DNA from: Lamprobacter modestohalophilus
GTDB lineage: Bacteria > Pseudomonadota > Gammaproteobacteria > Chromatiales > Chromatiaceae
DNA: 44,313 nucleotides
Assembly: GCF_016583905.1 (NCBI RefSeq)
Contig: NZ_NRRY01000044.1
Coordinates: forward strand, 1 to 44,313
Reading direction: 5' to 3'
Below the pieces are notes generated by a model. It saw nothing but the letters and a program-made list of their open reading frames with translations, did no database searches and was not told the origin of the DNA. The translations under genes were made by a program, and so were the position numbers. Positions 1-7,520 of this stretch are shown in pieces (the first letter of the stretch is position 1; each line of letters starts with the position of its first letter).

Positions 1-583
1 CATCGGTATAGCGGCTGAAGCGTTCAAAAAACCAGAATTCCAACACTTCTGACAACGTCTCGCGGGTTTCTGCGCCAAGCGGCGCTTGTTGGATCGTCTG
101 CCAGAGCAGCGGGGCGCGTTGCGTCAGTTCGGCATCCGTCTCGATAATCAGCGGGGCGAACACCGCAACATAGGGATTGTCGGGCTCGCGCGCGAGCCAC
201 TCGCGCAGGAAGCTGTCGAGACTGATGCAGCGGATCGGCGAGCCTGGGGCATGCACCCAGTGCGGTCGCTCGGGAATATCCGCCGCGCGCAGGAACACGG
301 CCATGCCGAGGACTTCATGCTCGGGGTTCTCCTCGCCATAGAGCCCGATCTTGGCGGCGAGGTTGTAGAGGGACTTAGCCTTGGGCTGGGCCTGGAATTC
401 GACCACATAGGCGGGGCCTGAGTGGCCGTCGGGCGCGACCAAGCCATCGAGGCGGCGCTCGAGGCTTTTGAGGGTCAGCGAGCAGACCTTGTAGGCGCCT
501 TCAAGCCGCAGTCCGCCGGTGAGCACCCGAAAGGCCTCGGGGCCGCTGCGCAGAAACAGATAGATCGGGTGGTCGGTCTTCAT
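1..583 (-). CDS. DUF2887 family protein (Rpn-like PD-(D/E)XK nuclease/transposase relative), cut by left edge
   Basis: Reading frame is open from ATG at 583 to the window edge, 194 codons without a stop. The N-terminus (MKTDHPIYLFL, then a Gly-Pro-Glu-Ala-Phe stretch) and the central strand VVEFQAQ (residues 60-66, with Glu62 and Gln64 as the E-x-Q pair of a PD-(D/E)XK-like core) match the DUF2887 family, related to recombination-promoting nuclease/putative transposase proteins common in cyanobacteria and purple sulfur bacteria. The start ATG overlaps the TGA of the upstream YdcF-family gene (ATGA at 583-580), so the two may be translationally coupled, although the family is usually a solitary mobile-type gene. 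The C-terminus is not visible. Family assignment is from motif recognition only. Confidence 0.75.
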   Translation of the reverse strand, partial: MKTDHPIYLFLRSGPEAFRVLTGGLRLEGAYKVCSLTLKSLERRLDGLVAPDGHSGPAYVVEFQAQPKAKSLYNLAAKIGLYGEENPEHEVLGMAVFLRAADIPERPHWVHAPGSPIRCISLDSFLREWLAREPDNPYVAVFAPLIIETDAELTQRAPLLWQTIQQAPLGAETRETLSEVLEFWFFERFSRYTD

Positions 584-1422
584 GATCGGCAGGATAGACG
601 AAGACCAACGCGCTCGGATAGAGACAAAAACGTGGTCCGTCCCCTTGAACGCTTGCGCAACTGCACCTGCACCAAGTACCCCAAGAACTCCTTCAGCGCC
701 AGCCCGCTCGCCTCAAGCGCACCAGCGCTCGGCAGCCAGCACTGAAGGCCGCGACAGCTGCTGATGGACCGATAATCCGCACCAACCGGCACCACATCAA
801 ACCCCGCCTGCTCGAAAATCGCCACCGCTCGACGCAAATGCCAGGCAGAGGTCACCAGCAGCACCCGCCGCGTTCCGGATGAGTCAAGCACCTCGCGACT
901 TGAGCGCGCATTACCGAGCGTATTGCGGCTTTCCGTCTCAAGGCGCAGCGCAGAACGCGGCACCCCCAGAGCGGTCAGTAGCTCGGCAATTGCCTCAGCC
1001 TCCGGCGCAGCGATCGGCGGCTCGAGCTTGCCGCCTGCGCTGACCACCACCTGCGACGCACAACCAGCGTGATACAGCCGCGCGGCCTCCCAGACCCGAT
1101 CTGAACCCCGATGCAGTCGCGGCCGCAGATCCCCAATCAACAGCGGCTGTACGGCACCACCCAGCACCAGGATGGCATCAGCCGGCTCACAATCCGCTGC
1201 GGCCTGCGGCGGATAATCCCGCTCGAGCTGACTCATCAAAGCCGTCGCCACCGCCGGCAACGAGCAAGCCCCGATCAGCCCCAAACCCAGCCCAGCAACG
1301 AAGACACCGAGCCACCGCACCCGCCACACCAAGACGAGACCAGCCAACCCGAGCAGCAACCCCAGCGACAGCGGCATGACCAAGGCCGTCGCGAAGCGTT
1401 GCATGTCGAGCCAATCGATCAA
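580..1422 (-). CDS. YdcF/ElyC-family (DUF218) membrane protein
   Basis: 280 residues. Two membrane segments (about residues 13-33 and 36-55) precede a DUF218 domain: strand AILVLGGA (83-90), the Glu-Thr-Glu-Ser-Arg-Asn-Thr motif (162-168) and LLVTSAWHLRRA (188-199) are the recognisable family motifs. Members are inner-membrane proteins with a cytoplasmic or periplasmic Rossmann-like domain, implicated in envelope polysaccharide or lipid-carrier metabolism (ElyC, SanA); the exact reaction is unknown. The frame starts with TTG at 1422 with an AAGG upstream; an ATG at 1404 is an alternative. The last 25 or so residues (Arg/Ser-rich after LKEFLGYL) do not look like the usual short YdcF tail, so the 3' end may have been altered when the downstream DUF2887 gene arrived. 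Confidence 0.8.
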   Translation of the reverse strand: MIDWLDMQRFATALVMPLSLGLLLGLAGLVLVWRVRWLGVFVAGLGLGLIGACSLPAVATALMSQLERDYPPQAAADCEPADAILVLGGAVQPLLIGDLRPRLHRGSDRVWEAARLYHAGCASQVVVSAGGKLEPPIAAPEAEAIAELLTALGVPRSALRLETESRNTLGNARSSREVLDSSGTRRVLLVTSAWHLRRAVAIFEQAGFDVVPVGADYRSISSCRGLQCWLPSAGALEASGLALKEFLGYLVQVQLRKRSRGRTTFLSLSERVGLRLSCRS

Positions 1423-1473
1423 ACCAGACGCCTTAGGTTGGAAAACGCTTACAGCCCTGGTCGATGAGAAGGC

Positions 1474-2147
1474 TCAACCATTGGATAGCCCGCCACGGAG
1501 CAAGTCCTCAAAATACGCAATCGTCGGCCGCAGCCCCTCGCGCAGCGCCACCTTTGGCTCCCAGCCCAACTGCTCGCGGGCGAGGGTGATCTCCGGCTGG
1601 CGTTGGCGCGGATCATCCTGGGGCAGCGGCTGGTGCACCAGCTTGGAGCCTGAGCCGGTCAGCTCTTTCACCGCCTCGGCCAGCTCGATCATGGTGAACT
1701 CGCCTGGATTGCCGAGATTCACCGGGCCGGTCAGGTCATCCGGGCTGTTCATCAGCCGCACGAAGCCCTCGATCAGATCATCGACATAGCAGAACGAGAG
1801 CGTCTGGGTGCCGTCGCCATAGAGCGTGATCGGCTCGTTGCGCAGGGCCTGGACGATGAAGTTCGACACCACCCGCCCGTCGTTGGGATGCATGCGCGGT
1901 CCGTCGGTGTTGAAGATGCGCGCCACCTTGATGCGCAGGCCGTGCTGGCGGCGATCGTCGAAACACAGCGTCTCGGCGCAGCGCTTGCCCTCGTCGTCGC
2001 AGGAGCGCTTGTCCTCATCGTCGCAGTAGCGCTTGTCCTCGTCGTCGCAGGAGCGCGGGCCGATGGGGTTGACGTTGCCCCAGTAGTCCTCGGTCTGCGG
2101 GTGAATGCTCGGGTTGCCCTAGACCTCGCTGGTCGAGGCCTGGAAGA
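1474..2147 (-). pseudogene. Decayed duplicate of UDP-xylose synthase (UDP-glucuronate decarboxylase)
   Basis: Closely matches the 3' two thirds of the intact gene at 3554-4516, from the residue-115 region to the C-terminus. It is dead for three visible reasons. The codon for Tyr124 in the SEVYG motif is TAG here (near 2119). The catalytic Tyr of the YxxxK motif (intact Tyr149) is Asp. A 24-bp unit around that motif is present three times instead of once (1981-2052). The NAD-binding N-terminus is missing, replaced by a glycosyltransferase remnant. An open stretch of 150 codons (1474-1926, GTG start) remains but encodes only the C-terminal part and would not make an enzyme. Asn-Thr-Tyr180 is also changed to Asp. 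Confidence 0.9.
1981..2052. repeat. 24-bp tandem repeat, three copies, inside the UDP-xylose synthase pseudogene
   Basis: Units at 1981-2004, 2005-2028 and 2029-2052 (first 14 bases of the last unit gcgcttgtcctcgt) differ from each other at only a few positions. The intact paralogue has one unit. On the minus strand each unit encodes an eight-residue Cys-Asp-Asp-Glu-(Asp/Gly)-Lys-Arg block derived from the active-site YDEGKR motif. The expansion keeps frame (48 bp extra). Confidence 0.9.
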
Positions 2148-2210
2148 GAAGGCCCAGCCTTGGAGCATTTTGACCGAGAAACCAAAGGGACTGCTCAATG
2201 CTTGGCCAGC
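2148..2210 (-). pseudogene. Remnant of family 2 glycosyltransferase fused to the UDP-xylose synthase pseudogene
   Basis: Minus-strand translation gives IEQSLWFL followed six residues later by RLGL. This corresponds to FEQHLWFL...RLGF near residues 250-270 of the intact glycosyltransferase at 4582-5487, and the DNA also aligns with about 4706-4760. The remnant runs in frame straight into the LFQASTSEV segment of the synthase pseudogene. The simplest reading is that the whole glycosyltransferase-synthase pair was once duplicated and an internal deletion then joined the two genes. The remnant is short and diverged, so this rests on a limited alignment by eye. Confidence 0.65.
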
Positions 2211-2216
2211 CAGGCG

Positions 2217-2789
2217 TCAGATCGCCACCTTCCACTCCCGCAACAGACCAACGGTCTGCGTAAGACCCTGCGTACGCAGCGTATCGAGGTATTCATCTGC
2301 TGTCTTCTGCGGGTTCTTGAGCGATCGGCGGTGCTTGGCGGCTGCCTCGCACACTCGACCCGGGTGCAGGTCGAGCAGGTCGACGATGAAATCGTCAGGA
2401 TGCTGTGCAGCTAGGTGATAGCGCCTGAGCTCCTCAAGCGGGAAGTCCTTCAAATTGAACGTCACGATCAGACTCGCACCACTGTGAATGGCGGCTGCTA
2501 CGACGTGGCGATCGTCCTCATCCGGCAGTTCTACGGACGCGATCAGATGGTCGAAATCGGTCACGAGACAGTCCCGCACATGGGCATTCATCAGCGTGCG
2601 GGTGCGCGTCAGGTTCTCTGGCTTCAGGTCTGGCCGCTGCGCGAGGACGTTTCTTGTCCACTCGTCATGAATCATGTCAGACCAGCGCGCCCGGAACAGA
2701 TCCGTCAGCGCCAAGCGCATCAGAAAATCGCGCAGGGGTGCCGGGTAGAGCACACATGCATCGTAGACGACGGTGAAGTGGGAGCTCAT
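2217..2789 (-). CDS. PIN-domain ribonuclease toxin (VapC-like)
   Basis: 190 residues. PIN-fold acidic residues are visible: Asp10 in VVYDACVLYP, Glu43 after the first helices, the LPDEDDRHV cluster (Asp90-Asp93) and Asn112/Asp115 in TFNLKDFP. PIN proteins are Mg-dependent RNases, usually toxins that cleave tRNA or mRNA. The ATG overlaps the stop of the upstream HTH gene (ATGA at 2789-2786), the usual antitoxin-first layout. At 190 residues it is longer than classical VapC (about 130), matching the subgroup paired with excisionase-type antitoxins. It sits between the two copies of the duplicated sugar-nucleotide gene, so the pair may stabilise the locus (inference). Confidence 0.88.
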   Translation of the reverse strand: MSSHFTVVYDACVLYPAPLRDFLMRLALTDLFRARWSDMIHDEWTRNVLAQRPDLKPENLTRTRTLMNAHVRDCLVTDFDHLIASVELPDEDDRHVVAAAIHSGASLIVTFNLKDFPLEELRRYHLAAQHPDDFIVDLLDLHPGRVCEAAAKHRRSLKNPQKTADEYLDTLRTQGLTQTVGLLREWKVAI

Positions 2790-3250
2790 TCATACCCCAT
2801 GTCAAGCTCCTGGGCCTGCTCAGTCAGAACATCGAGCGCCTTGCTGCGCTCGGCGTCGATGCGCGCTTTATAGTCGACCACGTCCTGGTAGCGGACGCGT
2901 CGATGTGTGCCAACCCTGTGAAACGGGATCTCGCCGCATTCCAGCAGCTGGACAAGGAACGGGCGCGAAACATTGAGTACGTCCGCCGCTTCCTGGGTCG
3001 TGAGCTCTGCATGGATCGGGATGATGCTGACCGCGTTGCCCTCGCCAATTTCGGTCAGGACATCCACAAGCAAACGCAGCGCCGACACCGGCATGCGAAC
3101 CGCGTGGGATGAGCCCTTGTTGTCGAAGATCTCAATCTGCTGCGTCTCGGCACGGGTTTGCAGATGGGCTGACAGAACCCGGCCGCTCTCCCGGGCAAGC
3201 GCGATCTCTTCTGCCGTCGGTAGCTGGCGGGTGGGTAACAAGGTGGTCAT
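2786..3250 (-). CDS. HTH (excisionase/MerR-type) antitoxin partner of PIN toxin
   Basis: 154 residues. The C-terminal half (about 82-124) carries a helix-turn-helix of the excisionase type: LTTQEAADVLNVSRPFLVQLL followed by the wing-like HRVGTHRRV. The N-terminal half probably folds with or wraps the toxin. It is the first gene of a two-gene unit, overlapping the PIN gene by 4 nt. By analogy it neutralises the toxin and represses its own promoter. The upstream 303-bp gap should hold that promoter, though I could not identify convincing -35/-10 elements. No other helper gene is present. Confidence 0.85.
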   Translation of the reverse strand: MTTLLPTRQLPTAEEIALARESGRVLSAHLQTRAETQQIEIFDNKGSSHAVRMPVSALRLLVDVLTEIGEGNAVSIIPIHAELTTQEAADVLNVSRPFLVQLLECGEIPFHRVGTHRRVRYQDVVDYKARIDAERSKALDVLTEQAQELDMGYE

Positions 3251-3391
3251 AACAGCCTCTTCGAAATTTCAACCAGCACTAGGGCGGCTTATAACCGAAA
3301 TAAACGAAAGAGACAATAACGCCATAAGGGCTCGCTTTCGTCGGACAGATGTCGTCGCTGGCACCCATCGTCCCGGCCCATGGCCCCGTCG

Positions 3392-3411
3392 TCCCGGCCG
3401 GGAAGCCGGGA
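3392..3411. repeat. REP-like hairpin, left (inverted) copy
   Basis: Perfect 7-bp stem TCCCGGC / GCCGGGA around a 6-nt loop CGGGAA. With its flank it is the reverse complement of the element at 3465-3522, about 100 bp away, an arrangement like REPINs. Confidence 0.75.
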
Positions 3412-3464
3412 CCCAGGCCAGGGATGGTGAACGGGCGGTTGACTGCTGAGCTTTGATGCCTGCC

Positions 3465-3522
3465 GCGAGGTTGCTTTCCCTGCGCTGGATTCCGGCTTCC
3501 CGGCCGGAATCACGGAGGGCAT
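3465..3522. repeat. REP-like element, right copy
   Basis: Contains the stem TTCCGGC (3491-3497), loop TTCCCG and GCCGGAA (3504-3510), preceded by gcgaggttgctttccct. The same block recurs at 33017-33072 in another intergenic region. Confidence 0.8.
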
Positions 3523-3553
3523 GACTGCGATGACGGAGGGAGAGGTGGCCGGA

Positions 3554-4516
3554 TTATCCGGCGGAAGCCGAGAGCAACGCGTCAAAATACGCAATCGTCG
3601 GCCGCAGCCCCTCGCGCAGCGCCACCTTTGGCTCCCAGCCCAGCTGCTCGCGCGCGAGGCTGATCTCCGGCTGGCGTTGGCGCGGGTCGTCCTGGGGCAG
3701 CGGTTGGTGCACCAGCTCGGAGCGCGAGCCGGTCAGCTCTTTCACCGCCTCGGCCAGCTCGATCATGGTGAATTCGCCCGGATTGCCGAGATTCACCGGG
3801 CCGGCCAGCGCATCCGGGCTGTTCATCAGCCGCACGAAGCCCTCGATCAGATCATCGACATAGCAGAACGAGCGCGTCTGGGTGCCTTCGCCATAGAGCG
3901 TGATCGGCTCATTGCACAGCGCCTGGACGATGAAGTTCGAGACCACCCGTCCGTCGTTGGGATGCATGCGCGGTCCGTAGGTGTTGAAGATGCGCGCCAC
4001 CTTGATGCGCAGGCCGTGCTGGCGGCGATAGTCGAAGCACAGCGTCTCGGCGCAGCGCTTGCCTTCGTCGTAGCAGGAACGCGGGCCGATGGGGTTGACG
4101 TTGCCCCAGTAGTCCTCGGTCTGCGGGTGAATGCTCGGGTCGCCATAGACCTCGCTGGTCGAGGCCTGGAAGAGTTTCGCCTTCACCCGCTTGGCCAGGC
4201 CGAGCATGTTGATCGCGCCATGCACGCTGGTCTTGGTGGTCTGCACCGGGTCGTGCTGGTAGTGCACCGGAGAGGCCGGGCAGGCCAGGTTGTAGATCTC
4301 GTCCACTTCCACATAGAGCGGGAAGGTCACATCGTGGCGCATCAGCTCGAAGTAGGGGTTATCGAGCAGCGGTGCGATGTTGTCCTTGGTGCCGGTGAAG
4401 AAGTTATCGACACAGATCACGTCATGGCCATCGGCCAGCAGGCGCTCGCACAGATGCGAGCCGAGAAAGCCGGCGCCGCCGGTGACCAGAATCCGTTTTC
4501 TCAAAGCGTAATTCAT
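3554..4516 (-). CDS. uxs: UDP-glucuronate decarboxylase (UDP-xylose synthase), extended SDR family
   Basis: 320 residues, the usual length. It converts UDP-glucuronate to UDP-xylose with bound NAD, in the cytoplasm, supplying a pentose donor. Visible motifs: Rossmann loop GGAGFLGS (14-20 region), the family signature [23 protein letters not shown] (60-82), SEVYGDP (121-127), catalytic YDEGK with Tyr149/Lys153, and [17 protein letters not shown] (175-191), all typical of bacterial UXS. The ATG is at 4516, after the family 2 glycosyltransferase (stop 4582, 65 bp away). Its substrate would need a UDP-glucose 6-dehydrogenase; the only dehydrogenase in the window (33147-34442) looks more like the UDP-HexNAc type, so UDP-glucuronate may come from elsewhere. 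A broken second copy lies at 1474-2147. Confidence 0.95.
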   Translation of the reverse strand: MNYALRKRILVTGGAGFLGSHLCERLLADGHDVICVDNFFTGTKDNIAPLLDNPYFELMRHDVTFPLYVEVDEIYNLACPASPVHYQHDPVQTTKTSVHGAINMLGLAKRVKAKLFQASTSEVYGDPSIHPQTEDYWGNVNPIGPRSCYDEGKRCAETLCFDYRRQHGLRIKVARIFNTYGPRMHPNDGRVVSNFIVQALCNEPITLYGEGTQTRSFCYVDDLIEGFVRLMNSPDALAGPVNLGNPGEFTMIELAEAVKELTGSRSELVHQPLPQDDPRQRQPEISLAREQLGWEPKVALREGLRPTIAYFDALLSASAG

Positions 4517-4581
4517 CAGTGAGCGTCCTGACTGGAGGGCGAAGGGTTTGGGGAATGGGTTGGTTTGAGGAATGGGGTTGG

Positions 4582-5487
4582 TCAGCGGGTTAGCGCTTGG
4601 CGCTGCGCTTGCGCGGCCTGCAACTTCAGCTCAACCATCTTCGCGCGCACCTGGGCGATATAGCTGGACCGGATTTGACAGGCGATCAACCCCGGCTGGC
4701 CCTCAAGAAAGCCCAGCCTTGCGACATAGTGATAGAGGAACCAGAGGTGCTGCTCAAACGGCAGCCGGATGATCAGCGCCTTCAGAAACCGACGACGCTC
4801 CTGCGCATTGCCCAACAGCCGTGGCGCAATCGTCGTCTCGCCATAGCGGCCCGTGGTCAGATAACGGTGGCGGACCCGCGCTTCCCAAGTCGAATACTTG
4901 TTATGGCGCGTGATGTAGGCCTCCAGCCCCTTAAAGTCCTCATGGATCAGCGACGTCTTCAGCGAGCCGACGCGCCCCTGCACCACCACCCGCTCATGGA
5001 TCTCCATATCCAAGCTATCCGCCGCATCATCGAAAAGATGCTCGAAGTGCCCCTTGCCGGTGCGCAATAGCAACACCGCCGCATGCGAGAAGCCGCCATA
5101 GCGCAGGCGCCGACCCAGAAAATGGAATCCTTTGCGGATCAGATAGGCCTCGCAGCCGTCCGGCTGCCAAACCACTGTCGCAATCTCCTGCCACAGCGCA
5201 TCGGGCACCACCTCATCCGCATCCAGGAAGAACACCCAAGGCGTCTCGATCGGCAGCTGCTCCAACGCCCACTGGCGCTTTTTCGGATAGCCTCCGTGAT
5301 AGTCGAACTGCACCACCTCCGCGCCATGCGCCCGCGCGATCTCGGCGGTGGCATCCGTACTGTGAGAATCCAGCACGATGACCCGCTGTGCTGGCCCGAG
5401 CGCTCCCAGGCAACGCGGCAGGTTCACTGCCTCATTCTTGGCGGCGAGCAGGATCGTGACAGGGAGTTTCGAAGGCTCTTGCATCAT
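4582..5487 (-). CDS. Family 2 glycosyltransferase (WaaE/KdtX-like)
   Basis: 301 residues. GT-A fold: [19 protein letters not shown] (9-27), [12 protein letters not shown] (36-47) and the metal-binding Asp-x-Asp in FFLDADEVV (86-94). The KKRQWALEQ block (69-77) and the C-terminal [19 protein letters not shown] segment are typical of the WaaE/KdtX group that adds glucose or heptose to core or capsule sugars. It acts on the cytoplasmic face of the inner membrane on a lipid-linked acceptor. It is the last glycosyltransferase of the run, followed by UDP-xylose synthase. A remnant of a duplicate lies at 2148-2210. Sugar specificity cannot be read from sequence. Confidence 0.9.
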   Translation of the reverse strand: MMQEPSKLPVTILLAAKNEAVNLPRCLGALGPAQRVIVLDSHSTDATAEIARAHGAEVVQFDYHGGYPKKRQWALEQLPIETPWVFFLDADEVVPDALWQEIATVVWQPDGCEAYLIRKGFHFLGRRLRYGGFSHAAVLLLRTGKGHFEHLFDDAADSLDMEIHERVVVQGRVGSLKTSLIHEDFKGLEAYITRHNKYSTWEARVRHRYLTTGRYGETTIAPRLLGNAQERRRFLKALIIRLPFEQHLWFLYHYVARLGFLEGQPGLIACQIRSSYIAQVRAKMVELKLQAAQAQRQALTR

Positions 5488-5513
5488 TTGAATTCAAAGC
5501 GCGCGCAGTCGCT

Positions 5514-6728
5514 TCAGCGCCTGCTTGAACTTGATGAACTTTCGCGTTTCATCATTTCGATGATGTTTGATACTCGGCGCAGCAGATCGTCATAGGTCAT
5601 AATGTCGAGCATGTTGGCGTATTTGCGCCGAATGATTTCAAAGTCAAAATGCTGTTGACCCGCGAAATCATTGTCCCGCCCAAGCAGGATCATTGCTTTT
5701 GGGTTGGTAATCTTCAGTTCGATTCCTGCGGGAAGTTCGGCTTTGCGCTTGTTGTAGATTTCCAGCTCTCCAGCACGGCCCCACTTGTTGAGGTGGAATA
5801 GGTATTTTTCTGCCTGCATCACAGATCCAGCCAGTTCCTTCCGCGGCGTGTGGTTGTCGCGGTATGTAGAGCGAGACACCAGCGCATTCGAAAACGGCTT
5901 TTTAAGCTCAATGATATCTATGCTGCCACTGTAATCAACCAGCGTCAGGTCAATATATCGGTCGATGACTTTGGATTGATTCGAGTAGAAATCCTTGATA
6001 TGAACATTCTCAAGAACGGCAACATACTTAGGAAAAACAAACAACAGCAAGCCTAATATCTTTTTCTGCCAATTTTTTTCAACGTAACTATCAACATCGG
6101 ATAGCATGTCCTCTAGTTCCGCATAGACATACTCGAACTTTTGTACTTCGAAGCTCGAAACAATGCTTTCGCGGGATTGAGCAGGCAGTTTATTCTTGCG
6201 ATTCAAGTACTGGTTTAATTTCCCCTCGGCATCTGAGATCGTCCCGAAATAGTCTTTGAGCACCCTTGCAATCCGGGATCTCGCGTAATGTGTTAGCTCG
6301 GTGCTGGTCGGGAAGGTCTTCAGGAGTAAATTGAATTCAGCCAACGAGATAGCATTTTCGCTTTCTCCACCTATGGTGATGGGTTCATCAATCAGATCAT
6401 CAATTTTTCTGAATACCGAGATATCCCGTTGTGCGATGAACGTTCCCAGAATAATTCTCATGTTGGCATCGAGCCTTAGGTCGTGCTTGATACCGAGAAT
6501 GTCCTTGCTGATTTTGTAGTAGCGGTCTTCTAAAACGCCCAGCAAAAACACACGCTCATCTTCAGATGATTCTTGTTGGACAATCAAATCAGGGGATGTA
6601 AAGGTAAATGTACGGCGCAGAGTTATACTTCCATCCTGCTGCAGCTTATCGTCTACCCAAAGAGCGCTATCTCTTACAGAGTGATATTCCAGCAGCAGCT
6701 GGTCATTCTGTTTAGAGAGCCGGATCAA
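5514..6728 (-). CDS. sduA: Shedu-type anti-phage nuclease SduA (DUF4263 protein)
   Basis: 404 residues. The C-terminal half is a DUF4263 domain: IDLTLVDYSGSIDIIELKKP (259-278) gives the PD-(D/E)XK pattern with Asp260, Glu274 and Lys276, followed by a conserved glutamine region (MQAEKYL, 304-310) and a strand near KAMILLGR. Shedu proteins are single-gene defence nucleases that nick DNA in infected cells. The N-terminal part is a regulatory region seen in longer Shedu forms. The gene is clearly more AT-rich than its neighbours, ends in a run of serines, and sits between a methyltransferase (stop 6884) and a glycosyltransferase (start 5487) on the same strand. This suggests later insertion into the glycan operon. 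Function is by homology; activity is not shown by the sequence. Confidence 0.85.
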   Translation of the reverse strand: MIRLSKQNDQLLLEYHSVRDSALWVDDKLQQDGSITLRRTFTFTSPDLIVQQESSEDERVFLLGVLEDRYYKISKDILGIKHDLRLDANMRIILGTFIAQRDISVFRKIDDLIDEPITIGGESENAISLAEFNLLLKTFPTSTELTHYARSRIARVLKDYFGTISDAEGKLNQYLNRKNKLPAQSRESIVSSFEVQKFEYVYAELEDMLSDVDSYVEKNWQKKILGLLLFVFPKYVAVLENVHIKDFYSNQSKVIDRYIDLTLVDYSGSIDIIELKKPFSNALVSRSTYRDNHTPRKELAGSVMQAEKYLFHLNKWGRAGELEIYNKRKAELPAGIELKITNPKAMILLGRDNDFAGQQHFDFEIIRRKYANMLDIMTYDDLLRRVSNIIEMMKRESSSSSSRR

Positions 6729-6883
6729 GATTCATCCTCCTAGTCCTCCACCGACACCAGCAGATGCAAGCCGTTGCCCAAGCGCTTAGACTGTCCATGA
6801 GTTTGCTCACGTTGCGCCGCGATACGCTGGATCGAGCGAAGTCCGTTGCGACACACAAGTGCTGAGGAGAGCGGTGGCTCAAT

Positions 6884-7515
6884 TCATGGTTTGCGCGCTA
6901 TCGCAGCCATGGATTTTGCCAACGGCGGAACCCGCCCGACGCGCTCGAAGCGGATGTCGACGAAGCCCGCCTCGTGCAGCAGTTCGCCCAGGGTCTTGAT
7001 CGACCAGAACTTGATGTGGCCGTGATCCCAGAGCGCGGTGAAGTGCGCGTCCATCTTCCCGGCAAGCGCAAGCGCTAGGTTCTTCCAGTAGCCGTGATAC
7101 GGGGTCGAGAGGATCGCCACCCCCCCCCCCCTTCAAGCAGATCAAAGACCGACCGGGCATAGTCCCGGGGTGCGTAGACGTGCTCCACCACCTCGAGGCT
7201 GAGCACGATCGGAAAGCGTCCATAACGCGCGGCCAGATCGTCGTAGGCAGACCCGGGCTCGAGCTTCAAGTGCGGATAGGCGGCTTGAGCCTGTGCGACC
7301 CCTTCGGCGGACGGATCGACGCCCGTCACGTCCCAGCCGAACTCGGTTAGCGCATTGGCCATGCTGCCGTTACCGCAGCCAAGCTCGAACAAGCGTCGCT
7401 CGCCTTTTGGCAGATTCAGCCCCTCGAGCGCCTTGAGCACAGTCGGCAACAAGTAGGCATGATGGTGACCCGCCTGTGCGGTCGCGTACCGATAGCCCGA
7501 GATATCCGTCTCCAT
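6884..7515 (-). CDS. Class I SAM methyltransferase, frameshifted at a 12-nt poly-G tract (predicted OFF)
   Basis: Starting at ATG 7515 (METDISGYRY), the frame encodes a SAM-binding domain: LFELGCGNGSMANAL (motif I), VTGVDPSAEG (motif II) and IVLSLEVVEHV. It then enters a 12-G run (7131-7120 on the minus strand) after DLLEG and goes out of frame, stopping at 7075 after 146 residues. The other frame continues exactly where expected: VAILSTPYHGYWKNL to GRVPPLAKSMAAIARKP, stop at 6884. A tract of 10 or 13 G would give one 209-210-residue protein. The product resembles Methyltransf_23/UbiG-like sugar methyltransferases. It starts 5 nt after the carbamoyltransferase stop, so it belongs to the glycan operon. 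A phase-variable gene in the OFF state is the likely reading; an assembly error in the homopolymer is the alternative. Confidence 0.85.
7120..7131. repeat. 12-nt poly-C (poly-G on coding strand) tract in a methyltransferase gene
   Basis: Homopolymer of 12, the longest in the window. It sits in the Gly-rich loop after DLLEG. The current length breaks the frame; 10 or 13 would restore it. Confidence 0.9.
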
Positions 7516-7520
7516 GGTCT

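Larger units (their letters stand above)
3251..3553. other. Intergenic region with an inverted pair of REP-like hairpins
   Basis: No gene. Between the antitoxin start and the UDP-xylose synthase stop it holds two GC-rich hairpins in opposite orientation (3392-3411 and 3491-3510) with conserved flanks (aggttgctttccct on one side). The right-hand unit recurs at 33017-33072. The rest is unassigned and should contain the toxin-antitoxin promoter. Confidence 0.7.

Noticed and set aside
1981-2052. Short tandem repeat considered as a CRISPR fragment
   Set aside because: Units are contiguous 24-mers without spacers and derive from a coding motif of the paralogous gene.
3521-4522. Long plus-strand open frame (333 codons) over the UDP-xylose synthase gene
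   Set aside because: Antisense shadow: the minus strand encodes a textbook UXS with all motifs, while the plus-strand product is low-complexity and matches nothing.
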